From Acidilobaceae archaeon (GTDB lineage: Archaea; Thermoproteota; Thermoprotei_A; Sulfolobales; Acidilobaceae), in NCBI GenBank assembly GCA_027044005.1, contig JALUDK010000080.1, forward strand, positions 1 through 5,442: a DNA stretch of 5,442 nt, read 5' to 3'. Position numbers and translations under genes: made by a program. Each line of letters starts with the position of its first letter. The first letter of the stretch is position 1. This document shows positions 1 through 5,410 of the stretch, in pieces. The notes beneath the pieces are model-generated. The model ran no database searches and was not told where the DNA came from. It saw nothing but the letters and a program-made list of their open reading frames with translations.

Positions 1-120
1 CCAGTCAAGTACGACGGGGGAGAGCCTGTCTACAGGGAGCCGCATGAGTATGGGGTTGTGGTGCACTGCTACGATGTTGAGGGGGATAGGGCTGGCTCTA
101 CAGGCCCAAGCTATAAATAG
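1..120 (+). CDS. C-terminal end of an unrecognised protein (partial at the left edge)
   Basis: Frame 1 is open from the first base of the window to a TAG at 118-120, giving 39 residues that begin PVKYDGGEPVYREPHEYG and end GSTGPSYK. The codons (AAG, TAC, GAG, AGG, GTG) match the GC-rich genes elsewhere in the window, so this is very probably a real gene tail. No domain can be named from so short a piece. The segment VVVHCYDVEGD loosely resembles LVVYDVSGRE near the end of the broken gene at 1114-1992, which might mean a shared fold or paralogy, but the match is too short to rely on. The stop codon lies inside a TATA-like string. Confidence 0.6.
   Translation, partial: PVKYDGGEPVYREPHEYGVVVHCYDVEGDRAGSTGPSYK
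111..119 (+). promoter_or_regulatory. Possible TATA-like box overlapping the end of the left-edge gene
   Basis: CTATAAATA lies across the last codons of the partial gene. Its centre is about 26 bases before the ATG-ATG pair at 138-143, which is the usual spacing from an archaeal TATA box to a leaderless start. A and T are common from here to about 450, so a chance match is easy. Confidence 0.25.
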
Positions 121-137
121 ACATATTGCATAAATCT

Positions 138-218
138 ATGATGAGATGCAACATGCACTTCAGCATGATAATCCGCCTTGAATCTCAGATCCGAAAAGAA
201 TGCAACATTTCTAGGTAA
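138..218 (+). CDS. Doubtful 26-residue small ORF
   Basis: It begins with two ATG codons (138 and 141) and ends at TAA 216-218. The product starts MMRCNMHFSMIIRLE and has a basic tail. The only support is the TATA-like string at 111-119, placed about 26 bases upstream as expected for a leaderless archaeal mRNA. No ribosome binding site is seen. The codons (AGA, CGA, CGC, AAA, TCT) do not match the AGG/AAG-rich usage of the neighbouring genes, so this may be non-coding, a decayed remnant, or chance. Confidence 0.13.
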   Translation: MMRCNMHFSMIIRLESQIRKECNISR

Positions 219-225
219 AGGCTTA

Positions 226-243
226 GAGGCTTTAAGAAGCCTC
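226..243. repeat. Short hairpin (7-bp stem, 4-base loop)
   Basis: GAGGCTT (226-232) and AAGCCTC (237-243) are perfect inverted arms around TAAG. Neither side is followed by a convincing T-run, so a classical terminator is not supported. It lies between the 3' ends of converging genes and could be an RNA 3'-end structure or chance. Confidence 0.35.
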
Positions 244-334
244 ATGTATGCCTATGTTCTGCATGAGTCGTTTGAAATTATTAATAACCTAGATGGTCCC
301 GTCGAAAACGTATCCCCTAATACATTAATTAACT

Positions 335-802
335 TTATTTAATATTTTTATTATTAAATATTTTATTGTAAATATCTCTTTTGATGTAAAAGCCCAGGTC
401 TAACAGTTTAATGTATAGTTCTTCTATAGTCATTTTAATATAGCCTTGCTCATATAGTTCCCGTAGGATTGCTAGTGTTCCTATAACCTCTAATCCTAGC
501 TCACGAGCAAGCCTTCTCGCCCTCTTATCGTCAAGCACAACAACCTTACCCTTATTCAGTGCAACTAGTATTGCAGATGACTCTCCAACGCCAAGCCTCG
601 GGAAAGACACGGAAACTTCTTCAACCTTAAGGAGCCCTCTCCTCACCAAGTCTTTTACCAGGTGATAGACGGCATCATCCTTTCTCCCAAGCTCAGACAA
701 TACACTCTGTGGGATCTGGGCTTCGGAGAATAACTTTGTCAAGGCTAATTCGAGTAGCCCTAACTTTGATAATACTATTAGGGGTGATGTGTTAAGAACC
801 AC
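335..802 (-). CDS. DUF3368-type PIN-domain toxin (VapC-like ribonuclease)
   Basis: This is the predicted toxin of a type II toxin-antitoxin pair. PIN-domain proteins are metal-dependent ribonucleases, and DUF3368 members pair with UPF0175 proteins (family knowledge). I chose the GTG at 802, giving 155 residues that begin MVLNTSPLIVLSKLG, the usual opening of the family. An upstream start at 856 would add a stretch of seven arginines that is only the antitoxin's Glu-rich tail read in another frame. Visible landmarks are the N-terminal strand with N4-T-S-P-L-I, the G-V-G-E74-S-S-A-I motif, and V-V-L-D91-D92 followed by a basic helix. The first PIN acidic residue is Asn here, a variation I recall in DUF3368 relatives. 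The start overlaps the antitoxin end by 11 bases, so the two are co-transcribed and probably translationally coupled. The last 40 codons are markedly AT-rich (IYNKIFNNKNIK at the end), suggesting recent acquisition or a drifting 3' end. Confidence 0.82.
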   Translation of the reverse strand: MVLNTSPLIVLSKLGLLELALTKLFSEAQIPQSVLSELGRKDDAVYHLVKDLVRRGLLKVEEVSVSFPRLGVGESSAILVALNKGKVVVLDDKRARRLARELGLEVIGTLAILRELYEQGYIKMTIEELYIKLLDLGFYIKRDIYNKIFNNKNIK

Positions 803-1055
803 TCTTAAAGAGCCTCTTGTAGGCTTCAACCTCCTCCTCCGCCTCCTCCTCGTCAACTACCTCATACTCTACCCCAAGCCTCCTCAGCACCAGCCACAGT
901 TCATCGATACGTATACCCAGCAGCTCGGCAGCCTTGCCCATGGAGATCCTGCCTGTCAAGAGTAGTCCCAGGACTAGGAAAAGCCTCTCCGGGTCCCGGT
1001 AAGGGACCTTCTCACTCCTTACAATCTCTAGTATGCCTTTATCACGATCCGTCAT
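792..1055 (-). CDS. UPF0175-family small protein, antitoxin of the PIN toxin
   Basis: This 87-residue protein is the probable antitoxin and autorepressor of the module. A helix-turn-helix-like core at about residues 35-61 reads GRISMGKAAELLGIRIDEL, the typical UPF0175 pattern in which a G-x-I-S-x-G-K-A-A-E motif precedes a recognition helix. A highly acidic tail follows (VVDEEEAEEEVEAYK, residues 67-80), suited to wrapping a basic toxin. I prefer the ATG at 1055 because GGGAG lies 6 bases upstream and a TATA-like ATTATTATT (1084-1076) is about 25 bases upstream. A GTG at 1070 would add five residues (MWEYY) and also has an AT-rich box (1099-1092) at leaderless distance, so it cannot be excluded. 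It is the first gene of the pair and overlaps the toxin start by 11 bases. That it neutralises the toxin is inferred from family and pairing. Confidence 0.82.
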   Translation of the reverse strand: MTDRDKGILEIVRSEKVPYRDPERLFLVLGLLLTGRISMGKAAELLGIRIDELWLVLRRLGVEYEVVDEEEAEEEVEAYKRLFKSGS

Positions 1056-1075
1056 ATAATACTCCCACACTTACC

Positions 1076-1084
1076 AATAATAAT
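1076..1084 (-). promoter_or_regulatory. Likely TATA box of the toxin-antitoxin pair
   Basis: Read on the minus strand this is ATTATTATT, an archaeal TATA-like element centred about 25 bases before the antitoxin ATG at 1055, as expected for a leaderless or near-leaderless transcript. A second AT-rich element, TATTTAAT at 1099-1092, lies about 26 bases before the alternative GTG start at 1070. On the plus strand it reads ATTAAATA, so it could instead serve the broken gene that begins near 1114. Confidence 0.45.
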
Positions 1085-1113
1085 CCCAGACATTAAATAC
1101 CATTGATACCACC

Positions 1114-1992
1114 ATGCATCATTCCAAACACCAGCTTACGGAATATGGCGGGCCCATCGGGGGCATGATAGTGGAGGTGAGGCCCGACAAGCCTGTTGTA
1201 GACATTGAGGTCCACATGGGCCTTAGGGAGCCTAGCCCCTTCAAGCCCCCGGGGGTATATCGACTGTATATTCTCGCTCTCCGGCGTGTGCCTAGGCGCA
1301 GGTAAAGCTAGTGGTGCTGAATAGTATAGAGGCCTGGAGACTGTGGCCAAGCTGGACTTAAACCCCGACTCGGCTATGTACTTCTCAAGCTTCCAGCAGG
1401 ACTGCATGGAGTGGAGCTTGGATACGTGCATGTGCCTAGAGTGGTCATCATGGTATGAGGCAGGGAAGAAGCTAGCCTCCTCGATAATCGGCCAGGAGTG
1501 GGTTATAAGGGCCAGCAACGGGGGCGCAGGGTGCAGACGGGCTACGTATTCTACACCCTAAAACACTCCACTCAGGCCCAGGGTACGGGGTCTTGTATAG
1601 TAGGGCCGTTCAACAGCATCACACCCAGATCCATAGCAGGCCTAGCCCCAGCGCCATACCTGGGAGAGTACCGCCACGGCCAGCCGGTGGACCCCAAGGG
1701 GCCCGTATCGGGGATGCTGGTGATAAGCTTCGGCGATGCATATGGGAGCGACGAGAAGGTGGGAGACGTCCTCACCACGGGGGTTAACTTCTGCTACGAG
1801 CTTGGATGCACACAACTCGACGTCAGCGTCTACAAGGCTGGACGCCAGGATAGGCTCTACACGACGCCATACCTAGTAGTATACGACGTATCGGGCAGGG
1901 AGCATGGATGGTTCTACTGGTGGTACCGTGACGGGGATCCGATGACATATGAGGTAGAGCTCATGGAGGCTGGGGGAGGCGCTACTCCTTGA
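1114..1992 (+). pseudogene. Broken gene of unknown family (frameshifts and internal stop)
   Basis: Three overlapping plus-strand segments read as consecutive parts of one protein of roughly 290 residues. Segment 1 (frame 1, from ATG 1114) includes GGMIVEVRPDKPVVDIEVHM and loses protein-like character after the C5G5 run at 1246-1255, ending at TAA 1303-1305. Frame 2 then continues as GYIDCIFSLSGVCLGAGKAS, meets TAG at 1322-1324, and resumes from 1325 through LDLNPDSAMYFSSFQQDCME to IIGQEWVIRASNGG. Near the G5 run at 1520-1524 the sense returns to frame 1 and runs to TGA 1990-1992. Between about 1297 and 1360 frame 3 also looks coding (VKLVVLNSIEAWRLWP), so two extra shifts may replace the TAG. 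The codons are of the same GC-rich, AGG/GAG/AAG type as the host genes. The protein is rich in Trp, Tyr and Cys with beta-strand-like patterns, and no domain or signal peptide is recognised. The start is uncertain: ATG 1165 is a later candidate. Sequencing error at homopolymers or programmed frameshifting are alternatives to true decay. Confidence 0.55.
1498..1992 (+). CDS. Intact 3' reading frame of the broken gene (hypothetical protein)
   Basis: This is the longest uninterrupted part of the region: 164 residues from a GTG at 1498, with the frame open back to 1459. If the gene is a pseudogene this is its remnant; if translation can start here it is a small gene of its own. Nothing resembling a ribosome binding site precedes the GTG, and the first 13 or so residues (GYKGQQRGRRVQ) look like out-of-frame sequence, which favours the remnant view. 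From about residue 15 on it looks genuinely coding: GYVFYTLKHSTQ, SGMLVISFGDAYGS, LTTGVNFCYELGCTQLDV, LVVYDVSGREHGWFYWWY. The alternation of hydrophobic and polar residues suggests a beta-rich fold. There are two Cys in CYELGC and an aromatic cluster near the end. No family recognised. Its last 11 bases overlap the end of the converging permease gene. Confidence 0.35.
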   Translation: MGYKGQQRGRRVQTGYVFYTLKHSTQAQGTGSCIVGPFNSITPRSIAGLAPAPYLGEYRHGQPVDPKGPVSGMLVISFGDAYGSDEKVGDVLTTGVNFCYELGCTQLDVSVYKAGRQDRLYTTPYLVVYDVSGREHGWFYWWYRDGDPMTYEVELMEAGGGATP

Positions 1993-2878
1993 TGTATGGC
2001 CTGCCAAGGGCCCTAGGCATCCTGGCCCTCCTAGCTGTCGCCGCCACTGCCACTAGGGTTACTATGTAGGGTATAGTGTTTATAAGGTAACTAGATGCCG
2101 TGGTGCCGGCAACTATGTTGTAGTACCTAGCCACCGCGTCGCTGAAGCCGAATATCGCAGCCCCCAAGAGGGCTCCGAGGGGGTTCCAGCCGCTGAAGGC
2201 TACATCGGCTAGGGCTATGAAGCCCCTCCCCCCGCTCATCAGCTTCACGAAGCTTCCTAGGTAGTCTATGCTCATGTAGGCCCCCGCCAGGCCAGCTAGG
2301 CTGGCTCCAGCCACGGTGGCGGCGAGCCTTATCCTCTCAACGTTTATCCCCAGCGCATCAGCACTCCTCGGGTCGTCCCCCACAGCCTTGATCTTGTGGC
2401 CCAGCCTAGTCTTCTCTAGCAGCCACCATATGCCAACGCCAACCAGGATCGCCACGAAGACTAGGGGGCTTATCCTCTGCCCAAGCACCTCTATACCCGG
2501 GGGCTTGACCTCCAGCGGGGGGCTCTGACCGTAGTTGCCCCAAGCCGCTAGCGTGCCCAATGCTGTTAGGCCTGCGGCCGCTATATTGAGGCCTAGCCCA
2601 GCTATGATCTGGTCCCCCTTGAGGTAGACAGCTATGGCGGCGTGCATGAGGCCCAGGAGGGCGCCCAGTAGGAGGCCGGCTAGGTAGCCGAGGAGTATGC
2701 TACCCGTCTCCAGCACAACGTAGACGCCGAGCCAGGCTGTGAGGAGTAGTATGCCCTCCAACCCTATGTTCACAACGCCACTTCTCTCCGCCAGGACCTC
2801 GCCCAGGGCAGTCAGCGCTATGGGCACCATGGCGGAGAGGCTTATCACACCCACGACCAGTAGGTCCCCAGCCTCCAC
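1982..2878 (-). CDS. BMP/nucleoside-type ABC importer, permease 2 (YufQ/NupC-like)
   Basis: This is a 298-residue integral membrane protein, close to the usual length of about 300 for this family. It should form one half of the translocation channel, paired with the permease encoded just upstream. Family landmarks are ERSGVVNIGLEGILL (about residues 31-45), KGDQIIAGLGLNI (87-99), GHKIKAVGDDPRSADALGIN (160-179), which corresponds to the cytoplasmic coupling segment facing the ATPase, and RGFIALADVAFSGWNPLGA (218-236). Hydrophobic stretches suggest about eight membrane segments, for example near 8-26, 42-56, 60-84, 90-111, 138-154, 185-205, 228-246 and 268-282. The GTG start at 2878 shares one base with the upstream TAG stop and has a strong GGGAGGTGG six bases ahead. 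It is the last gene of the operon, and its end overlaps the converging broken gene. Family assignment is firm; nucleoside specificity is inferred. Confidence 0.93.
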   Translation of the reverse strand: MEAGDLLVVGVISLSAMVPIALTALGEVLAERSGVVNIGLEGILLLTAWLGVYVVLETGSILLGYLAGLLLGALLGLMHAAIAVYLKGDQIIAGLGLNIAAAGLTALGTLAAWGNYGQSPPLEVKPPGIEVLGQRISPLVFVAILVGVGIWWLLEKTRLGHKIKAVGDDPRSADALGINVERIRLAATVAGASLAGLAGAYMSIDYLGSFVKLMSGGRGFIALADVAFSGWNPLGALLGAAIFGFSDAVARYYNIVAGTTASSYLINTIPYIVTLVAVAATARRARMPRALGRPYIKE

Positions 2879-3900
2879 TACCTACCACCTCCCAGCTTGG
2901 AGCGTATTATCGTGAAGAGAGTGGGGGCCGAGAGTAGTATGATCACGATCCCTATGACCAGGTCGGCCGCCTCCTTCGGGACCTTGTATATCGGCTCCAC
3001 AACCTGGCTCCCAGCTAGGAGGCTGGAGAATAGGAGGCTAGCCGCCAGTATCCCCAGGGGGTCATTCCTACCCATCAGTGCAACCCCTATACCATTGAAC
3101 CCGTAGTTCCTAACCGTCCCGCCTAGGACGTCTATGCTGTAGGAGAACCCCACTATGTGGAGTGACCCCGCGAGGCCGGCAAGCCCCCCGGCTATAAGCA
3201 TCGAGGCTAGCCTGTACAGCCCAACGTTGACCCCCCTCATCCTAGCCGCCTCCTCGTTAGCACCCACAACCCTCAGCAGGAGGCCGTACCTAGTCATCCT
3301 AAGGAACACCCATACCCCAACGATTATCACGACCGAGACTATGATCGTTGACGGTATATCCACCCCAGCAACGCTTATCCAGGGGAGCCTCGCCTCCCGG
3401 GGCACCTTCACAGTCCTCTGCGTGAACACCGGATCAGCCAAGGCCTCAACAACGAGGTAGAGCATTACCCAGTACATCACCCAGTTGATCATTATAGTGC
3501 TGAGGACCTCGTTAACCCCCAGCCATACCCTAAGCGCCCCAGCCACCCCAGTCACGACAACCCCCGCCAGGGTGCCCAGGAGAAGGGCCAGCAGCAGGCT
3601 CCCAGTCTTCACCCCCACCATCAGGGCCACTAGGGCCCCAGCGTAGAAGCTGCCTTCCGCCCCTATATTGAAGAGGCCGGCGTGCAGTGGTATGGCGAAG
3701 GCAGTCGCGGTTAGGGCCAGAAGGGCGGTGTACTCGACAACCATGTCGGGCAGGTGCCTCGCTGACAGCACCATATCTACCAGGAACCCCAGGGGAGGCG
3801 CGTTGAAGAAGATGGCGACAATCCCGCCGATGGCGAGGCCGACCATGAGGGCGGCCCCGACCAGGGCGGCCTCTCGCAGTATCTTTGTGGCCAGCCTCAT
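2878..3900 (-). CDS. BMP/nucleoside-type ABC importer, permease 1 (YufP/NupB-like)
   Basis: This is a 340-residue membrane permease, the larger of the two channel subunits. Diagnostic motifs are HAGLFNIGAEGSFYAGAL (about residues 73-90), VNEVLSTIMINWV (129-141), VVGANEEAARMRGVNVGLYR (211-230), which is the cytoplasmic coupling region, and GFNGIGVALMGRNDPLG (267-283). Hydrophobic segments near 12-32, 54-72, 78-96, 101-122, 132-152, 184-201, 228-250, 283-300 and 311-330 indicate eight to ten membrane spans. I chose ATG 3900, whose A is also the last base of the ATPase TGA stop (TGATG). GTG 3903 would add one residue. A GGGTGGTG-like site precedes it. The downstream permease overlaps by one base, so all three genes are probably translated in a coupled way from one mRNA. 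Family assignment is firm; the substrate (purine or pyrimidine nucleosides in characterised relatives) is inferred. Confidence 0.93.
   Translation of the reverse strand: MRLATKILREAALVGAALMVGLAIGGIVAIFFNAPPLGFLVDMVLSARHLPDMVVEYTALLALTATAFAIPLHAGLFNIGAEGSFYAGALVALMVGVKTGSLLLALLLGTLAGVVVTGVAGALRVWLGVNEVLSTIMINWVMYWVMLYLVVEALADPVFTQRTVKVPREARLPWISVAGVDIPSTIIVSVVIIVGVWVFLRMTRYGLLLRVVGANEEAARMRGVNVGLYRLASMLIAGGLAGLAGSLHIVGFSYSIDVLGGTVRNYGFNGIGVALMGRNDPLGILAASLLFSSLLAGSQVVEPIYKVPKEAADLVIGIVIILLSAPTLFTIIRSKLGGGR
2885..2893 (-). promoter_or_regulatory. Strong ribosome binding site fixing the permease 2 start
   Basis: Read on the minus strand this is GGGAGGTGG, matching the anti-Shine-Dalgarno end of archaeal 16S rRNA. 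It lies six bases before the GTG at 2878 and within the last codons of permease 1 (its LGGGR tail), so it settles the GTG as the start. Confidence 0.8.
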
Positions 3901-5375
3901 CACGCACCACCCATGAGGGCGCCCAGCCTCTCGGGCGTGGCCTCCTCCCTGGCCACGATCCCGGTTATCCTACCCTTGTAGATCACCGCTATCCTATCCG
4001 AGAGCTCCAGAACCTCGTCAAGGTCGCTACTAACGAGGAGCACCCCAGCCCCGCCTGCTGCTAGCCCATCTATCAGGCTCCTCACATACCTGGTCGTGGC
4101 CACGTCTAGGCCACGAGTAGGGTTGACAGCAACGAGTAGCCTGGGGCCAAGGTGGAGCTGGGTCCCCACCAGGAGCTTCTGCTGGTTCCCCCCGCTGAGG
4201 CTGGACACGGGGACCCAGGGGCCCTCCGCCACCACCCTATACTCCTCCGCCACCCTCCTGTAGAGCCCCTCTAGACTCCTAGGTGTCAGCATTAGGGGGC
4301 CCTGGTGGGCGTATAGGAGGAATGCTAGGTTCTCGGCCACGCTGAAGTGTTGTATGAGAGCCCTGCCGCGGTCCCCGGGTATGAAGGCTCCTCCCATGCG
4401 GAGGAAGTCCCTGGGGCTTGAGGGTGTGCCTCCTAGCACCTCAACCCTGCCCCGGAGCGGCTTGAGGAGGCCTATTACTAGCGAGACCAGCTCGTCCTGC
4501 CCGTTGCCCTCCACCCCGGCCACTCCGAGTACCTCGCCGGGCATCACCTCTAGCCTGCGTATTGTTAGTCTGATCCTTGCCTGGGCCTCCACGTCCTCGA
4601 GGAGTAGCACGGGGCTGCCGTGGGGCTTGTGCCTCTTCCTCGGCGCAGGCTTGGGCAGCTCCCCGACCATTAGCCTCGCCAGCTCCTCCCCCGGGACTCT
4701 CCTTGGGTCGACGCCGCTGGCGACTACCTTGCCCCTCCGTAGTACTGTTACGGTGTCTGCTATCTCCCTAACCTCCGGTAGCCTGTGGGTGATGTAGGCT
4801 AGGGCTAGGCCCTCCCTCTTCATCCTCCTGATGGCCTCGAAGAGGCCTCCGACCTCCGCTGGGGTTAGGTTTGTGGTCGGCTCGTCGAGTATGAGTATCC
4901 TAGCGTTGGCTGCCAGGCTCCTGAGTATCTCCGCCCTCTGGAGGACTCCTAGGGGCAGGTCCTCCGCCCTCTCCCCTAGTGGCACCTCGAATCCTGTGAC
5001 CTTGGTTGCCCATTCTAGCCTGCGCCACGCCTCCTCCCCGAGGCCTGCGGATTCGAAGTAGAGCTCCATGTTCTCTCTTACCGTTAGGGTGGGGACCATC
5101 CTGGGGTGCTGGTATACCATTGCTATGCCGCTCCTGATCGCGTCGACTGTGCTCTTGAACCTGACGGGTCTTCCGTCTAGTATGATCTCGCCACGGGTTG
5201 GCCTTATCTCGCCGTAGAGGATCCTCATTAGCGTGGTCTTTCCCGCTCCGTTCTCGCCTAGGACTGCGTGGACCTTGCCCTTCTCTAGGGTGAGGCTTAC
5301 CCCGTCCAGGGCTTTGACGCCGTCCGGGTAGATCTTTACTATGTCCCTGAGCTCGGCTACCACGCTGTTATCCAA
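3900..5375 (-). CDS. BMP/nucleoside-type ABC importer ATPase with two ABC domains (YufO/NupA-like)
   Basis: This cytoplasmic ATPase (491 residues, usual size about 500) drives the two permeases. Domain 1 has Walker A GENGAGKT (40-47), Q-loop Gln89, signature region LPLGVLQRAEIL (140-151), Walker B ILILDEPT (160-167) and switch His197. Domain 2 starts near 255 and has a Walker A lacking the lysine (GVEGNGQDEL, 287-296), a canonical signature LSGGNQQK (393-400), a Walker B region ending in NPT (418-420) where Asp/Glu are lost, and Ser450 where the switch His would be. In a head-to-tail pair, domain 1 Walker A meets the good signature of domain 2, giving one competent site and one degenerate site, as is usual for nucleoside and sugar importers of this type. 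The TTG at 5375 is the longest start; GTG 5363 would remove four residues, and neither has a clear ribosome binding site. A TATA-like box lies 40 bases upstream. It is first in the operon and overlaps permease 1 by one base. Confidence 0.93.
   Translation of the reverse strand: MDNSVVAELRDIVKIYPDGVKALDGVSLTLEKGKVHAVLGENGAGKTTLMRILYGEIRPTRGEIILDGRPVRFKSTVDAIRSGIAMVYQHPRMVPTLTVRENMELYFESAGLGEEAWRRLEWATKVTGFEVPLGERAEDLPLGVLQRAEILRSLAANARILILDEPTTNLTPAEVGGLFEAIRRMKREGLALAYITHRLPEVREIADTVTVLRRGKVVASGVDPRRVPGEELARLMVGELPKPAPRKRHKPHGSPVLLLEDVEAQARIRLTIRRLEVMPGEVLGVAGVEGNGQDELVSLVIGLLKPLRGRVEVLGGTPSSPRDFLRMGGAFIPGDRGRALIQHFSVAENLAFLLYAHQGPLMLTPRSLEGLYRRVAEEYRVVAEGPWVPVSSLSGGNQQKLLVGTQLHLGPRLLVAVNPTRGLDVATTRYVRSLIDGLAAGGAGVLLVSSDLDEVLELSDRIAVIYKGRITGIVAREEATPERLGALMGGA
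3907..3912 (-). promoter_or_regulatory. Ribosome binding site of permease 1
   Basis: GGGTGG on the minus strand ends six bases before ATG 3900 and is embedded in the last codons of the ATPase (MGGA). It is less perfect than the site before permease 2, but its spacing supports ATG 3900. Confidence 0.45.
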
Positions 5376-5410
5376 TCAAGGCCCCAGGGGGTGCGTTGAA
5401 GGGGTTGGGG

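Larger units (their letters stand above)
121..334. other. AT-rich intergenic region between converging genes
   Basis: This stretch separates the end of the left-edge plus-strand gene from the end of the minus-strand toxin gene, so it lies where transcripts from both sides finish. It holds one 26-codon ORF (138-218), a 9-base direct repeat ATGCAACAT at 146-154 and 200-208, and a short hairpin (226-243). The AT-rich run continues into the toxin gene: by hand count only 27 of the 120 bases at 301-420 are G or C. Just inside the toxin's 3' end, TTTAATA (338-344) and TATTAAA (352-358) form an AT-only inverted repeat around a T-rich loop, and the T-runs here could end plus-strand transcripts. I see no tRNA, rRNA or recognisable mobile-element end. 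Confidence 0.6.

Noticed and set aside
140..143. LPLGV signature in ABC domain 1 as a unique defect
   Set aside because: Residues 140-144 of the ATPase (not nucleotide positions) depart from LSGGQ, but I recall LPVG-type signatures as common in domain 1 of this family, so on its own it is not novel. It is noted only as part of the asymmetric-site picture.
146..208. Direct repeat ATGCAACAT as a target-site duplication or CRISPR remnant
   Set aside because: There are only two 9-base copies, with no recognisable element between them and no regular spacing or further copies.
226..243. Hairpin as an intrinsic terminator
   Set aside because: There is no T-run after it on either strand, and hairpin terminators are not the usual mode in Crenarchaeota.
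803..856. Extended toxin start adding a run of seven arginines
   Set aside because: The extra residues are the antitoxin's Glu-rich tail read in another frame. The family motif begins at the GTG at 802.
1093..1518. Uninterrupted 141-residue minus-strand ORF opposite the broken gene
   Set aside because: It is in exact antisense register with frame 1, starts with TTG without a binding site, and its product is rich in His, Pro, Tyr and Ser, as expected from reversing GTG, AGG and ATA codons. The plus-strand reading looks more protein-like. It is kept only as an alternative should homologues support it.
3155..3460. Plus-strand ORF of 101 residues inside permease 1
   Set aside because: It is antisense to conserved permease motifs, with Ser/Thr/Pro-rich shadow composition and no promoter or binding site.
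3530..3910. Gly/Arg-rich minus-strand ORF of 126 residues
   Set aside because: It is a frame-shifted shadow of the 5' part of permease 1, with low-complexity G/R/H/P composition.
4354..4797. Plus-strand ORF of 147 residues, rich in Ser, Pro and Leu
   Set aside because: It is an antisense shadow of the ATPase gene. The ATPase has clear motifs across the same interval.
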